Positions 15,751 through 28,150 are shown, counted from the stretch's first letter. The stretch: 64,000 bases of DNA from Cellulosimicrobium protaetiae (GCF_009708005.2 NZ_CP052757.1:2666001-2730000); one strand, 5' to 3'. Notes: generated by a model from the sequence alone, not told the origin. Numbers and translations: made by a program.

Positions 15751-16755
15751 ATGGATGTGCCTGTCTGGGCCTGGCTCGTCACCATCGGCGTGATCCTCGC
15801 GATGCTCGCCGTCGACTACGTCGGCCATGTGCGCACGCCGCACGCCCCGAGCCTGCGCGAGGCCAGCTGGTGGTCCGCGGGCTACGTCGCGATCGCGGTG
15901 GCCTTCGGTGGGATCGTCTGGGCCGTCTGGGGCTCGACGTACGGCGGCGAGTACTTCGCCGGGTACATCACCGAGAAGAGCCTGTCGGTCGACAACCTCT
16001 TCGTGTTCGTCCTCATCATGACGAGCTTCCGCGTCCCGCGGCTCTACCAGCAGAAGGTGCTGCTCATCGGCATCACGATCGCGCTGGTCCTGCGGACGAT
16101 CTTCATCCTCCTCGGCGCGGCCCTGATCGAGAACTTCAGCTGGATCTTCTACGTCTTCGGTGCGTTCCTCCTCTACACGGCCTGGACGCAGATCAAGGCC
16201 GGGCAGAACCACGACGAGGAGTTCCACGAGAACGGCGCGCTCCGCCTGACCCGCCGCCTCTTCCCGACGACGGAGACGTACGTCGAGGACAAGATGACGA
16301 CGAAGATCGACGGCAAGCGCTACATCACGCCGATGCTCATCGTCATGATCGCGATCGGCAGCGCGGACCTGCTCTTCGCGGTCGACTCGATCCCCGCGAT
16401 CTTCGGCCTCACGCAGGAGACCTACCTCGTGTTCGCCGCGAACGCGTTCTCGCTCCTCGGCCTGCGCCAGCTCTACTTCCTCATCGACGGCCTCCTCGAC
16501 CGCCTCGTCTACCTCGCGTACGGCCTCGCGGCGATCCTCGGCTTCATCGGCGTCAAGCTCCTCATCCACGCGCTGCACAAGAACGAGGTGCCGTTCATCA
16601 ACGGCGGCGAGCACATCACCGCCATCCCGGAGATCCCGACCGCGCTGTCCCTCGGGTTCATCGTCGTCGTGCTCACCATCACCACGGTCGCGAGCCTCGC
16701 CAAGGACCGCGCCGACCGTCGACGCTCCGTCGAGAGCTCGGAGGGCTCACGCTGA
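15751..16755 (+). CDS. TerC/Alx-family integral membrane protein (first of two)
   Basis: This 334-residue protein has the TerC fold of about nine membrane helices. The two conserved acidic signatures are SVDNLFVF with Asp81 and FAVDSIPA with Asp212, thought to line the metal path; GLRQLYFLIDG and LGFIGVKLLIHAL follow. Family members (Alx, MeeF, TerC) act in Mn2+ export or metallation of exported enzymes, and the manganese-type leader upstream supports this. A cytoplasmic loop at about 150-190 is charged. The ribosome site (CGGAGGA, six to seven bases from ATG) is strong. The stop overlaps the next terC start by one base (TGATG), so the pair is translationally coupled. Confidence 0.93.
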   Translation: MDVPVWAWLVTIGVILAMLAVDYVGHVRTPHAPSLREASWWSAGYVAIAVAFGGIVWAVWGSTYGGEYFAGYITEKSLSVDNLFVFVLIMTSFRVPRLYQQKVLLIGITIALVLRTIFILLGAALIENFSWIFYVFGAFLLYTAWTQIKAGQNHDEEFHENGALRLTRRLFPTTETYVEDKMTTKIDGKRYITPMLIVMIAIGSADLLFAVDSIPAIFGLTQETYLVFAANAFSLLGLRQLYFLIDGLLDRLVYLAYGLAAILGFIGVKLLIHALHKNEVPFINGGEHITAIPEIPTALSLGFIVVVLTITTVASLAKDRADRRRSVESSEGSR

Positions 16756-17885
16756 TGGTCCACGAGCTCCCCGTCTGGTTCGAGTGGGCGTCGCTCTCGG
16801 CGCTCGCCGTCCTGCTCCTCGTCGACCTGTTCGTCGTGGGGCGCCGCCCCCACGTCCCCTCGATGCGCGAGAGCGCGTTGTGGGTCGGCTTCTACGTCGC
16901 GCTCGCCCTCGTCTTCGGGGCGGTCGTCGGCGCGGTGGGCGGGGCGGCACCGGCCGGGGAGTTCTACGCGGGGTGGCTCACGGAGTACAGCCTCTCCGTG
17001 GACAACCTCTTCGTGTTCGTCATCATCATGGCGCGGTTCGCGGTCCCGCGGGACCAGCAGCAGCGCGTGCTGATGGTCGGCATCATCGTCGCACTCGTCC
17101 TGCGCGGGGCGTTCATCCTCGCGGGCGCGGCGATCATCGCGCAGTTCGTGTGGGTGTTCTACCTGTTCGGCGCGTTCCTCGTCTACACGGCGATCAAGCT
17201 CGTGGCCGGCGGGGACGAGCCCGAGGAGTACCACGAGAACCGTGCCGTGCGGGCGCTGCGTCGCGTGCTGCCGCTCGGTACGCAGTACGACGGCGGCCGG
17301 CTGCGCACGATCGAGGACGGCAAGCGGGTCTTCACGCCGCTCGTCATCGTGTTCCTCGCGATCGGCAGTACCGACCTGCTCTTCGCGTTCGACTCGATCC
17401 CCGCGATCTTCGGGCTCACGCAGGACCCGTTCATCGTCTTCACGACGAACGTCTTCGCGCTCATGGGCCTGCGCCAGCTCTACTTCCTGCTGGGGGGCCT
17501 GCTCGAGCGGCTGGTCTACCTGCCGATCGGTCTCGCAGTCATCCTCGGGTTCATCGGCGTGAAGCTGATCCTCGAGGCGCTGCACGAGAACACCCTGCCG
17601 TTCATCAACGGCGGCGAGCACCTCGACGCCGTGCCGACCGTCCCGATCTGGCTGTCGCTCGTCGTGATCATCGGTGCGCTCGCCGTCACCACCGTCGCGA
17701 GCCTGCTGCGGACGCGGGCGCTGCACGCCCAGGACGGCCCGGACGCGACGGCCGCCGCGAGCGACGTCGCCGGTCCCGTCGAGGACGCGGTCGTGGCGCC
17801 CGCGGACGAGACCGTCGAGGAGGTCGCGTCGGCCGGCGAGGCGCCGCCGTGGGGCACGGGCCCGCAGGACGGCGCCGCGCGGTAG
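16755..17885 (+). CDS. TerC/Alx-family integral membrane protein (second of two)
   Basis: The 376-residue product is a paralogue of the preceding protein, with the same signatures SVDNLFVF (Asp83) and FAFDSIPA (Asp213), GLRQLYFLLGG and the closing PFINGGEH. It differs by a 55-residue acidic, alanine-rich C-terminal tail (DGPDATAAASDVAGPVEDAV and on) that probably lies in the cytoplasm or outside as a flexible extension. Sharing the leader and overlapping by one base, the two genes should be expressed together; they may form a heteromer or handle different metals. Start choice is secure because of the TGATG overlap. Confidence 0.93.
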   Translation: MVHELPVWFEWASLSALAVLLLVDLFVVGRRPHVPSMRESALWVGFYVALALVFGAVVGAVGGAAPAGEFYAGWLTEYSLSVDNLFVFVIIMARFAVPRDQQQRVLMVGIIVALVLRGAFILAGAAIIAQFVWVFYLFGAFLVYTAIKLVAGGDEPEEYHENRAVRALRRVLPLGTQYDGGRLRTIEDGKRVFTPLVIVFLAIGSTDLLFAFDSIPAIFGLTQDPFIVFTTNVFALMGLRQLYFLLGGLLERLVYLPIGLAVILGFIGVKLILEALHENTLPFINGGEHLDAVPTVPIWLSLVVIIGALAVTTVASLLRTRALHAQDGPDATAAASDVAGPVEDAVVAPADETVEEVASAGEAPPWGTGPQDGAAR

Positions 17886-17888
17886 CGC

Positions 17889-19013
17889 GTGCCCGACGAG
17901 CCGCGGAGCGAGACGGTGCCAGCCCGGCCCGACAGGTCCCGCGCGTCCCGCCTGGCCGCGCACGCAGCGGTCGCCACCGCGCTGTCGCTGCGCAGCGACG
18001 TCGAGCTGAGCGGGCTCGTGGATACGGCCCCGCGGATCGGCGCCGGCATCGGCGGGGAGACGGCGCTGCTCGACGTCGACGGCACACCCGTGTTCGTCAA
18101 GCACGTACGACTGACCGACCTCGAGCGACAGGCGAGGAACGTCCGCTCCACGGCGAACCTGTTCGACCTCCCGACCTTCTGCCACTACGGCGTCGGCACC
18201 ATCGGCGCCGCGGGCTTCGGATCCTGGCGGGAGCTGGCCGTGCACGTCATGACGACGGGCTGGGTGATCGCCGGGGAGCACGAGGGCTTTCCCCTGATGC
18301 ACCACTGGCGGGTGCTCCCCGACGCCGGCCGACCCCTGCCCGACGAGCTGGCCGACGTCGAGCGTGCCGTCGAGTACTGGGGCGGCGGCACGGCGGTGCG
18401 TCGCCGGCTCGAGGCCCTGCGGGACTCCTCGGCGAGCATCGTGCTGTTCCTGGAGTACGTCCCGCAGACGCTGCACGACTGGCTCGGCGCGCAGGTCGAG
18501 GCGGGTGGCGAGACCGCCGAGCGCGCCTGCGCGCTGGTGGAGGACGGGCTGAGCGCCGGGATCGCGTTCATGAGGTCACGTGGCTTGCTGCACTTCGACA
18601 CGCACTTCGAGAACGTCCTGACCGACGGTGAGCGTCTCTACTTCGCCGACTTCGGTCTCGCGATCTCGTCAGCCTTCGACCTCTCGCGCGACGAGGTCGA
18701 CTTCGTCGCCGCGCACCAGGAGTACGACGACCGCTATAGCGTCACCCACCTGGTGAGCTGGCTGGCCGTCGCCCTGTACGGGTGCGGTCCCGACGAGCGC
18801 CGCGCGCTCGTGCGTTCCTGGGCTCAGGGCAGCCTTCCGGCGGGCGCCCCCGCGGCGGTCGCGGCGACGCTGTCCCGGCACGCCCCGGTCGCGGCGGTGG
18901 TCGGGGACTTCTACCGCGCGTTCCAACGGGAGAGCCGGGAGACGCCGTATCCGTGGGAGGCGATCCGACGACTCGTCCGGAACGGCCCGCCCGGGCGCGA
19001 CCGCTCGCGGTGA
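17889..19013 (+). CDS. Protein-kinase-fold protein of unknown substrate
   Basis: This 374-residue protein shows a reduced kinase fold: a glycine loop (IGAGIGGETALLDVDG), Lys71 in VFVKHVRL as the ATP lysine, HFDTHFEN at 235-242 with catalytic Asp237 and Asn242, and DFG at 254-256 in YFADFGLA. The H-x-D...N spacing is closer to aminoglycoside-phosphotransferase-like kinases than to Ser/Thr kinases. Conserved internal motifs STANLFDLPTF and RGLLHFDTHFENVL belong to a family seen in many actinobacteria without a known role. It starts three bases after the second terC stop, with no Shine-Dalgarno sequence, so it is probably co-transcribed and coupled. Substrate could be a protein or a small molecule. 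Confidence 0.7.
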   Translation: MPDEPRSETVPARPDRSRASRLAAHAAVATALSLRSDVELSGLVDTAPRIGAGIGGETALLDVDGTPVFVKHVRLTDLERQARNVRSTANLFDLPTFCHYGVGTIGAAGFGSWRELAVHVMTTGWVIAGEHEGFPLMHHWRVLPDAGRPLPDELADVERAVEYWGGGTAVRRRLEALRDSSASIVLFLEYVPQTLHDWLGAQVEAGGETAERACALVEDGLSAGIAFMRSRGLLHFDTHFENVLTDGERLYFADFGLAISSAFDLSRDEVDFVAAHQEYDDRYSVTHLVSWLAVALYGCGPDERRALVRSWAQGSLPAGAPAAVAATLSRHAPVAAVVGDFYRAFQRESRETPYPWEAIRRLVRNGPPGRDRSR

Positions 19014-19018
19014 GCCGT

Positions 19019-19049
19019 CCCGGGGAGCGGAGCGGACTCCCGCCCCGGG
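19019..19049. terminator. Weak hairpin between convergent genes
   Basis: CCCGGGG and CCCCGGG (19019-19025 and 19043-19049) can pair over a 17-base loop between the kinase-fold gene and the YciI-like gene. Confidence 0.35.
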
Positions 19050-19080
19050 CGGTGGGCGCGCGCCGGGAGGGAGACCCCGG

Positions 19081-19380
19081 TCAGGCGCGGTCGGCCCAGT
19101 CGCCGATGACCGGCGCCCACGGACGCACCGTGCGCTCGGCGACGAGGCCCACCCGCCCGAACGGGTCCTCGTCGAGGACCGCGGCGACGGCGTCGGGCGT
19201 CTCCCCGTCGAGGACGAGCAGGGCCCCGGCAGGAGCTCCCTCGTGCGCGGGCAGCGGGCCGGACGCCAGGAGCGTGCCCCTGGCGTACAGGTCTCCCAGG
19301 AACGCACGGTGCTCCGGACGCAGGGCGTCGAGCTCGGGGGCGCGGTCGGCGTAGACGTAGGTGACGGCGTGGATCGGCAT
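19081..19380 (-). CDS. YciI-like (YCII) domain protein
   Basis: The 99-residue product is a ferredoxin-like dimeric domain: AVTYVYADRAPELDALRPEH, then RAFLGDLYARGTLLASGPLP and the closing strands ALLVLDGETPDAVAAVLDEDPF with ERTVRPW. The conserved His and Asp (RPEHRAFLGDL) are those implicated in catalysis in family members such as chlorohydrolases, but most YciI proteins have no assigned reaction. An ATG at 19443 would give 120 residues; the shorter start is preferred because the family begins with the beta-strand at residue 2-8. It lies between a convergent kinase-fold gene and, upstream, the metallo-beta-lactamase gene on the same strand. Confidence 0.82.
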   Translation of the reverse strand: MPIHAVTYVYADRAPELDALRPEHRAFLGDLYARGTLLASGPLPAHEGAPAGALLVLDGETPDAVAAVLDEDPFGRVGLVAERTVRPWAPVIGDWADRA

Positions 19381-19476
19381 GCCGTCAGTCAACCAGGCCC
19401 GCCCGACGGCGCGCGGCCGGGTCCGCGCCTCGGTCGTCACCACGGTGGCCTCCGGGGTCTGGTCGCCTGCGGTCTG

Positions 19477-20184
19477 CTACCAGCCGCGCTCACGCCACTC
19501 GCCGAGGTGAGGCCGCTCGGCGCCGAGGGTCGTGTCGGCGCCGTGTCCGGGGTAGACCCACGTCGCGTCGTCGAACCGGTCGAAGACGCGCTCGGTGACG
19601 TCCGTGAGCAACCGCTCGAAGCGGGCCGGGTCGCGCTGGGTGTTCCCGACGCCGCCCGGGAAGAGCGAGTCGCCCGTGAACAGGTGCACCCGGCCCGCCG
19701 CCGCCTCGGGCTCGTGGACGACGGCGGGTTCGCGGTAGGCCAGCGCGACGGAGCCCGGCGTGTGCCCGCGCAGCGCGACGACCTCGAGCACGACGTCCCC
19801 GGCGCGCAGGACGTCCCCGTGCCGAAGACGCCGCGCGACGGGTACGCCCGTGGCCGCAGCGACGGCCTCGGCGTCCGGGTCTCCGACCGCGACCGCGGCG
19901 CCCGTGGCGGCGACGACCGGGCCGAGCGCCCGCAGGTGGTCGAGGTGGCGGTGGGTCGTGACGACGACGTCGAGCCGTGCCGTGGGCGAGCCCGCCCGGA
20001 CCAGGGCGAGGACGTCGTCGGGCGAGTCCGCCGCGTCGACGAGGACCTGCGCGCCGGTGCGTCGGCACGTGAGCAGGTAGACGTCGTTCGCGAGCGGCCC
20101 GACGGCGACCTTGCGGATCACGACCTCGTCGAGGTGTCGCACGTCGCCCGGCCCGCCCACCACGACCTGTCCGGTGTACGTCAT
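19477..20184 (-). CDS. Metallo-beta-lactamase-fold hydrolase (glyoxalase II-like)
   Basis: The 235-residue protein has the metal ligands of the fold: THRHLDH (HxHxDH), [19 protein letters not shown] with the bridging Asp, and YPGHGADT with the last His. GGVGNT after the Asp motif is typical of glyoxalase II/persulfide dioxygenase-like members, so hydrolysis of a thioester such as a lactoyl-mycothiol is a reasonable guess in an actinobacterium, though not shown. The ATG at 20184 is preceded on its strand by CACACT six bases upstream, matching the leaderless pattern; upstream in-frame codons lie in the uvrA control region. Confidence 0.88.
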   Translation of the reverse strand: MTYTGQVVVGGPGDVRHLDEVVIRKVAVGPLANDVYLLTCRRTGAQVLVDAADSPDDVLALVRAGSPTARLDVVVTTHRHLDHLRALGPVVAATGAAVAVGDPDAEAVAAATGVPVARRLRHGDVLRAGDVVLEVVALRGHTPGSVALAYREPAVVHEPEAAAGRVHLFTGDSLFPGGVGNTQRDPARFERLLTDVTERVFDRFDDATWVYPGHGADTTLGAERPHLGEWRERGW

Positions 20185-20190
20185 GCCGAC

Positions 20191-20196
20191 AGTGTG
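20191..20196 (-). promoter_or_regulatory. -10-like hexamer of the MBL-fold gene
   Basis: CACACT on the minus strand ends six bases before the ATG at 20184, as at other leaderless starts here. Confidence 0.4.
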
Positions 20197-20325
20197 CCCC
20201 GGGGGCCGGAGGGAACGGCACCGGGACGGCACGCGCCTGCGAGGGCCCGGCCGCGGGCCGAGGGAGCACCTGCCCACCCCGTGAGGCTCGGGTGAGCGTT
20301 CGCCGGTGGGCCTGCGAAGGTGATG

Positions 20326-20341
20326 TCGAACACCTGTGCGA
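20326..20341. promoter_or_regulatory. LexA (SOS) box of uvrA
   Basis: TCGAACACCTGTGCGA matches the Gram-positive/actinobacterial SOS box TCGAAC-N4-GTTCGA with one mismatch. It ends 17 bases before the -10 hexamer, so LexA would cover the -35 region of uvrA. Confidence 0.75.
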
Positions 20342-20358
20342 ATGTGGGTGGTCGGTCG

Positions 20359-20364
20359 TACGAT
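20359..20364 (+). promoter_or_regulatory. -10 hexamer of leaderless uvrA promoter
   Basis: TACGAT ends six bases before the GTG at 20371. Confidence 0.6.
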
Positions 20365-20370
20365 GCTGCG

Positions 20371-23355
<2,985 letters not shown>

Positions 23356-23399
23356 CCCCGGCCCGGCCGGGGAGCGACGGCACGAGCTCCGGCCGTGAG

Positions 23400-23434
23400 C
23401 CCGCGGCGCCGCGTCCCCGCCGCGTCGCCGCGGG
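23400..23434. terminator. Hairpin between uvrA and the osmC gene
   Basis: Positions 23400-23408 pair with 23426-23434 (nine bp), extended by four more after one mismatch. A shorter 7-bp stem lies at 23356-23372. Either could end the convergent transcripts. Confidence 0.5.
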
Positions 23435-23458
23435 CGTCGTCGACCCCGAGCAGCGAGG

Positions 23459-23944
23459 TCAGGCGGCGGCGCGTCGAGCGGGCGCCGGCTCGACCAGCAC
23501 GCGGAAGTTCACCGAGCGTGCGAGGAAGCAGTGGTCGTGCGCGCGGTGGTGGAGCGCGGCCAGGGACGCCTCGTCGGTGCCCGGCCCGTCGTCGACCACG
23601 ACGCGGGGGTGCAGCGTGACGTCCGTGAACTGCCCCTCGCCGCCGGACTCGACGCGCATCGTGCCGGTGACGTCGTCCACGTACTCCCGCACGACCACGC
23701 CCGAGGCCGCGGCGAGGTGGAGGAACCAGAGCATGTGGCACTGCGAGAGGCTCACGACGAACAGGTCCTCCGGGCTGTAGCGCGTCGGGTCCCCTCGGAA
23801 CGCCGGGTCCGACGAGCCGGGCAGCGGTGGCCTCCCGTCGAGGAGGACGTCGTGATCGCGGCTGTAGGCCGTGTAGGAGGCGGTTCCCCGCTCGCCCGCG
23901 CCCGTCCAGCGGACCGTGGCGGCGTACCCGTGCTGTGCGCTCAT
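23459..23944 (-). CDS. OsmC-family peroxiredoxin-like protein
   Basis: The 161-residue protein has the two redox cysteines of OsmC: the first in SPEDLFVVSLSQCHMLWFL and the second in HDHCFLARSVNF. Strands before it (YAATVRWTGAG, YSRDHDVLLDGRPPLPGSSD) fit the family. OsmC proteins reduce organic hydroperoxides in the cytoplasm using the CxxC-independent cysteine pair; some are alpha-hydroxy enzymes, so the precise substrate is open. The ATG at 23944 is used; one three codons upstream (23953) is also possible. Convergent with uvrA; divergent from uvrC with about 130 bp between. Confidence 0.9.
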   Translation of the reverse strand: MSAQHGYAATVRWTGAGERGTASYTAYSRDHDVLLDGRPPLPGSSDPAFRGDPTRYSPEDLFVVSLSQCHMLWFLHLAAASGVVVREYVDDVTGTMRVESGGEGQFTDVTLHPRVVVDDGPGTDEASLAALHHRAHDHCFLARSVNFRVLVEPAPARRAAA

Positions 23945-24059
23945 GGCCGCCACCCTAACGGGCGGTGACGCAGGTCACACCACGTCCCGCGGCGCGCGGT
24001 CGCACGGTGGCCGGCGCGGACCGCACCCCCCGTCCCGCCGCACCGTCGGTGGCCTGTCC

Positions 24060-24065
24060 TAGGCT
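24060..24065 (+). promoter_or_regulatory. -10 hexamer of leaderless uvrC promoter
   Basis: TAGGCT ends seven bases before the ATG at 24073, fixing the start against longer open frame from 23965. Confidence 0.55.
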
Positions 24066-24072
24066 GGAGAGC

Positions 24073-26172
24073 ATGGCTGATCCCGCGACGTACCGCCCTG
24101 CGCCGGGGGAGATCCCCACCTCGCCGGGCGTCTACAGGTTCCGCGACGAGCACGGCCGCGTGATCTACGTGGGCAAGGCGAAGAACCTGCGCGCGCGCCT
24201 GTCGAGCTACTTCCAGGACGTCGCGAACCTGCACCACCGCACCCAGACGATGGTGACGACCGCCGCGTCGGTCGAGTGGACCGTCGTCGGCACGGAGGTC
24301 GAGGCGCTCGCGCTCGAGTACTCCTGGATCAAGGAGTTCGACCCGCGGTTCAACGTCAAGTACCGCGACGACAAGTCCTACCCCTACCTCGCGGTGACGA
24401 TGGGGGAGGAGTTCCCCCGCGCTCAGGTCATGCGCGGTGCCAAGCGGCCCGGCACCCGGTACTTCGGGCCCTACGGGCACGCGTGGGCGATCCGCGAGAC
24501 GCTCGACCTCCTGCTCCGGGTCTTCCCGGTGCGCACCTGCTCGGCGGGCGTGTTCAAGAGGGCGCACCAGACGGGTCGGCCCTGCCTCCTGGGGTACATC
24601 GACAAGTGCTCGGCGCCGTGCGTCGGGCGCATCACGCCCGAGGACCACCGGGCGCTCGCGGAGGACTTCTGCGACTTCATGGCGGGCGACACGCAACGCT
24701 TCGTGCGCCGGCTCGAGCGCAAGATGAACGAGGCCGCCGCGGCGATGGAGTACGAGGCCGCGGCGCGCCTGCGCGACGACATCGTCGCGCTCCAGCGCGC
24801 GACCGAGAAGAACGCGGTGGTCCTCGGCGACGGCACCGACGCCGACGTCTTCGCGCTCGTCGGCGACGAGCTCGAGGCGGCCGTCCAGGTGTTCCACGTC
24901 CGCGGCGGGCGGATCCGCGGCCAGCGCGGCTGGATCGTCGAGAAGGTCGAGGACGTGACCGACGCCGAGCTCGTCGAGCACCTGCTCCAGCAGGTCTACG
25001 GCGCGGCGGAGGAGGCCGCGGCCGGCGTCCCGGGGACCGGTCGGGGCGGGGCGCGCGATGTCGTCCCGCGCGAGGTCCTGGTCCCCGTCCTGCCGCCCGA
25101 CACCGAGCAGGTCACGACCTGGCTCTCCGGTCTGCGGGGAGCGCGCGTCGACGTCCGGGTGCCGCAGCGCGGCGACAAGAAGGAGCTCGCGGCGACCGTG
25201 CGCGCGAACGCGGAGCACGCGCTCGCCCTGCACCGCACCCGCCGCGCGGGCGACCTCACGACGCGCAGCCAGGCGCTGCGCGAGATCCAGGAGGCGCTCG
25301 ACCTCGACACCGCGCCGCTGCGGATCGAGTGCTACGACGTCTCGCACAACCAGGGCACCTTCCAGGTCGCGTCGATGGTCGTCTTCGAGGACGGGCTCGC
25401 CCGCAAGAGCGAGTACCGACACTTCACGGTGCGCGGGCCGGACGGCGACGGCGCCGCCGACGACACCGCGGCGATGTACGAGGTCATCACGCGTCGGTTC
25501 AAGCGCTACCTGTCCGACCGCGCGCGCTCGGGCGAGGTCGAGCTCGACCTCGAGGCGGACGACGTCGCGACCGGCTCGGACCCCGCCGACCGGCGGGCGG
25601 AGCGTGCCGCGGAGTCCGCGGGCTACGTGCCCCGCAGCGGCGAGGTGGACGCCGCCGTGCCCACCGACAAGCGCGCGCGGTTCGCGTACCCGCCGAACCT
25701 CGTCGTGGTCGACGGCGGCCCCCCGCAGGTGGCGGCCGCGGCCCGGGCGCTCGCGGACCTCGGCATCGACGACGTCGCGCTGTGCGGGCTGGCCAAGCGG
25801 CTGGAGGAGGTGTGGGTGCCCGGTGACGACTATCCCGTCATCCTGCAGCGCTCCTCCGAGGGCCTGTACCTGCTCCAGCGCGTCCGCGACGAGGCGCACC
25901 GGTTCGCCATCACGCAGCACCGTCGGCAGCGCAGCAAGGGCATGACGGCGTCGGCGCTGGACGACGTCCCCGGCCTCGGCCCGGCACGCCGGGCCGCGCT
26001 CCTCAAGCACTTCGGCTCGCTCAAGCGTCTGCGTGCCGCGAGCGTGGAGGAGATCGCGAGCGTGCGGGGGATGGGCGAGCGCACCGCGCAGGCCGTCGTG
26101 GCCGCGCTGGGGGGCGCGTCCGCGGCCGGCCGGGACACTCCGGCGGACGACGGGGCCGCGGCCCGCGCGTGA
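24073..26172 (+). CDS. uvrC: UvrABC excinuclease subunit C
   Basis: The 699-residue nuclease makes both incisions in nucleotide excision repair. The GIY-YIG 3' nuclease is at the N-terminus ([20 protein letters not shown]), followed by a cysteine cluster ([19 protein letters not shown]), the UvrB-binding UVR motif ([16 protein letters not shown]), the RNase H-like 5' nuclease ([12 protein letters not shown], and [10 protein letters not shown] with its acidic residues) and two helix-hairpin-helix motifs near the end ([20 protein letters not shown] and [16 protein letters not shown]). A spacer of about 55 residues between the catalytic strands is longer than usual. The stop TGA lies at 26170-26172, next to the rapZ start region. 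Confidence 0.96.
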   Translation: MADPATYRPAPGEIPTSPGVYRFRDEHGRVIYVGKAKNLRARLSSYFQDVANLHHRTQTMVTTAASVEWTVVGTEVEALALEYSWIKEFDPRFNVKYRDDKSYPYLAVTMGEEFPRAQVMRGAKRPGTRYFGPYGHAWAIRETLDLLLRVFPVRTCSAGVFKRAHQTGRPCLLGYIDKCSAPCVGRITPEDHRALAEDFCDFMAGDTQRFVRRLERKMNEAAAAMEYEAAARLRDDIVALQRATEKNAVVLGDGTDADVFALVGDELEAAVQVFHVRGGRIRGQRGWIVEKVEDVTDAELVEHLLQQVYGAAEEAAAGVPGTGRGGARDVVPREVLVPVLPPDTEQVTTWLSGLRGARVDVRVPQRGDKKELAATVRANAEHALALHRTRRAGDLTTRSQALREIQEALDLDTAPLRIECYDVSHNQGTFQVASMVVFEDGLARKSEYRHFTVRGPDGDGAADDTAAMYEVITRRFKRYLSDRARSGEVELDLEADDVATGSDPADRRAERAAESAGYVPRSGEVDAAVPTDKRARFAYPPNLVVVDGGPPQVAAAARALADLGIDDVALCGLAKRLEEVWVPGDDYPVILQRSSEGLYLLQRVRDEAHRFAITQHRRQRSKGMTASALDDVPGLGPARRAALLKHFGSLKRLRAASVEEIASVRGMGERTAQAVVAALGGASAAGRDTPADDGAAARA

Positions 26173-26180
26173 GCGGCTGG

Positions 26181-26186
26181 CATGCT
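26181..26186 (+). promoter_or_regulatory. -10-like hexamer of the rapZ operon
   Basis: CATGCT ends six bases before the ATG at 26193, supporting a separate leaderless transcript starting just after uvrC. Confidence 0.4.
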
Positions 26187-26192
26187 GGTGCC

Positions 26193-27179
26193 ATGACCTC
26201 GGAGCCGACCCCGGACCTCAGCCCGCAGGGGCGGCGTGCGCGCGCGCCGGAGCCCTCGCCGACGACCGTCCCGAGCGGGATCCCCGCGATCGAGGCCGCG
26301 ACCCACGCCCCCGAGCCGAGCGAGGCCGAGGTGCTCATCATCACGGGCATGTCGGGTGCCGGCCGCACCCGGGCCGCCGCCGTGCTGGAGGACCTCGACT
26401 GGTACGTCGTCGACAACCTGCCGCCGCGCATGATCGTCCCGCTCGTGGACCTCATGACACGGTCCGGCTCGACGCTCGAGCGCATCGCGGCCGTCGTCGA
26501 CGTGCGCGGGCGCGAGTTCTTCACCGACCTCGTCGAGGTGCTGGACCACCTGCGGCAGAGCGGGGTGTTCTACCGGATCCTGTTCCTCGACGCGTCCGAC
26601 GAGGTGCTCGTGCGGCGGTACGAGCAGGTGCGGCGCCCGCACCCGTTGCAGGGGGAGGGGCGCATCCTCGACGGGCTCGGGGAGGAACGACGCCTGCTCG
26701 CGAGCCTCGAGGAGCGGTCCGACGTCGTCATCGACACCTCGGTGCTCACCGTGCACGACCTCGCGCGCGAGGTGCGCGCCGCCGTCGCGGACGGCACGCC
26801 CGACACGTTGCGGATCAACGTCGTCTCGTTCGGGTTCAAGTACGGGCTGCCCCTCGACGCCGACCACGTGGTCGACGTGCGGTTCCTCGCGAACCCCTAC
26901 TGGATCACCGAGCTGCGGCACCTGACCGGCCGCGACGCCCCCGTGCGCGACTACGTGCTCGGCCGCCCCGGTGCGCTCGAGTTCGTCGACCGGTACGTGA
27001 GCGCGCTGGAGCCGGTGCTGGCCGGGTACCTGGGGGAGGAGAAGCGCTACGTGACGATCGCCGTCGGCTGCACCGGCGGCAAGCACCGTTCCGTCGCGAT
27101 CAGCGAGGCGATCGCCGCGCGTCTGCGTGCCCAGGGCCAGCGCGTGATCGTCACCGCGCGCGACCTCGGCAAGGAGTGA
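26193..27179 (+). CDS. rapZ: RNase adapter RapZ / nucleotide-binding protein YvcJ
   Basis: The 328-residue protein has the RapZ/YvcJ P-loop GMSGAGRT at 52-59 (Arg in place of Lys, as usual for the family), then VVDNLPPRMI, the Walker B-type VVDVRGREFF, LFLDASDEVLVRRY, the central RRPHPLQGEGRILDGL and the C-terminal VNVVSFGFKYGLPxDAD-type segment followed by VAVGCTGGKHRSV. In Gram-negatives the C-terminal domain binds a small RNA; the actinobacterial role is unknown. Residues 1-45 are a variable extension. An alternative GTG start at 26169 overlaps the uvrC stop; the ATG at 26193 fits the -10 pattern. First gene of rapZ-yvcK-whiA. Confidence 0.93.
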   Translation: MTSEPTPDLSPQGRRARAPEPSPTTVPSGIPAIEAATHAPEPSEAEVLIITGMSGAGRTRAAAVLEDLDWYVVDNLPPRMIVPLVDLMTRSGSTLERIAAVVDVRGREFFTDLVEVLDHLRQSGVFYRILFLDASDEVLVRRYEQVRRPHPLQGEGRILDGLGEERRLLASLEERSDVVIDTSVLTVHDLAREVRAAVADGTPDTLRINVVSFGFKYGLPLDADHVVDVRFLANPYWITELRHLTGRDAPVRDYVLGRPGALEFVDRYVSALEPVLAGYLGEEKRYVTIAVGCTGGKHRSVAISEAIAARLRAQGQRVIVTARDLGKE

Positions 27180-27184
27180 GGGGC

Positions 27185-28150
27185 GTGGTCACCAGGCGCA
27201 ACCCCGCGGTCGTCGCCCTCGGCGGCGGCCACGGCCTGTCCGCGAGCCTGTCGGCGCTGCGCCTCATGTCCGACCGGCTCACCGCCGTCGTGACCGTGGC
27301 GGACGACGGCGGGTCGTCCGGGCGCCTGCGCGCCGAGCTCGGCGTCCTGCCCCCGGGCGACCTGCGCATGGCGCTCGCGGCCCTGTGCGACGACTCGGAG
27401 TGGGGCCGCACGTGGAGCGCGCTCCTGCAGCACCGGTTCACGTCCGAGGGCGACCTCGACAACCACGCGGTCGGCAACCTGCTCATCGTCGCGCTGTGGG
27501 AGCTGCTGGACGACCCGGTCGCCGGTCTCGACTGGGTGGGCAAGCTCCTGGGCGCGCGCGGGCGCGTGCTGCCCATGGCGGCGGTGCCCCTCGGGATCGA
27601 GGCCGACGTGCGGACGGGGGACCGGCTGGAGACCGTCGTCGGGCAGAGCCACGTCGCGGTCACGCACGGTCGCATCGAGCAGCTCCGGCTCGTGCCGGCG
27701 GACCCTCCGGCGTGCGCCGAGGCGGTGCAGGCCGTCGAGGAGGCGGACTGGGTCGTGCTCGGGCCGGGGTCGTGGTTCTCGTCGGTGATGCCGCACCTGC
27801 TCGTGCCCGAGCTCGCCCGGGCCCTGCACGAGACCTCCGCGCGGCGCTGCGTGACGCTCAACCTGTCGAGCGAGACGGGGGAGACCTACGGGCTGTCGGC
27901 CACCGACCACCTCGAGGCGCTGCACAAGCACGCGCCCGGGCTCCGGATCGACGCGGTCGTCGCGGACCCGTCCGCCGTGGAGGACACGGAGCAGCTCGCG
28001 GAGGCCGCCGCCCGCATGGGCGCGCGGCTCCTCCTGCGGCAGGTGCGGCGCGGCGACGGGACCCCGCGGCACGACGCGCTGCGCCTGGCGGCGGCGTACC
28101 GGGACGTGTTCGACGACTTCCTCGGCGACGTCGGCTCGCCCACCCGCTGA
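27185..28150 (+). CDS. yvcK: YvcK/CofD-like gluconeogenesis factor
   Basis: This 321-residue Rossmann-type protein begins with [18 protein letters not shown], followed by [14 protein letters not shown], the [15 protein letters not shown] motif, [16 protein letters not shown] and [17 protein letters not shown]. subtilis YvcK binds UDP-sugars and is needed on gluconeogenic carbon sources and for normal cell-wall growth; CofD homologues make F420, but this subgroup is YvcK. GTG at 27185 has AAGGAG eight bases upstream that overlaps the end of rapZ. The frame is open far upstream but only as rapZ shadow. Operon with rapZ and probably whiA. Confidence 0.94.
   Translation: MVTRRNPAVVALGGGHGLSASLSALRLMSDRLTAVVTVADDGGSSGRLRAELGVLPPGDLRMALAALCDDSEWGRTWSALLQHRFTSEGDLDNHAVGNLLIVALWELLDDPVAGLDWVGKLLGARGRVLPMAAVPLGIEADVRTGDRLETVVGQSHVAVTHGRIEQLRLVPADPPACAEAVQAVEEADWVVLGPGSWFSSVMPHLLVPELARALHETSARRCVTLNLSSETGETYGLSATDHLEALHKHAPGLRIDAVVADPSAVEDTEQLAEAAARMGARLLLRQVRRGDGTPRHDALRLAAAYRDVFDDFLGDVGSPTR

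Noticed and set aside
15675-17885. A long frame that would extend the second TerC protein upstream
   Set aside because: It is a shifted frame of the first terC; the real start overlaps the first stop at 16755.
17889-19013. Aminoglycoside resistance kinase
   Set aside because: The catalytic motifs are of that fold but conserved internal segments differ and the context is terC; resistance is unsupported.
23941-26010. A 689-codon frame opposite uvrC
   Set aside because: Antisense shadow with Arg/Asp-rich low-complexity sequence.
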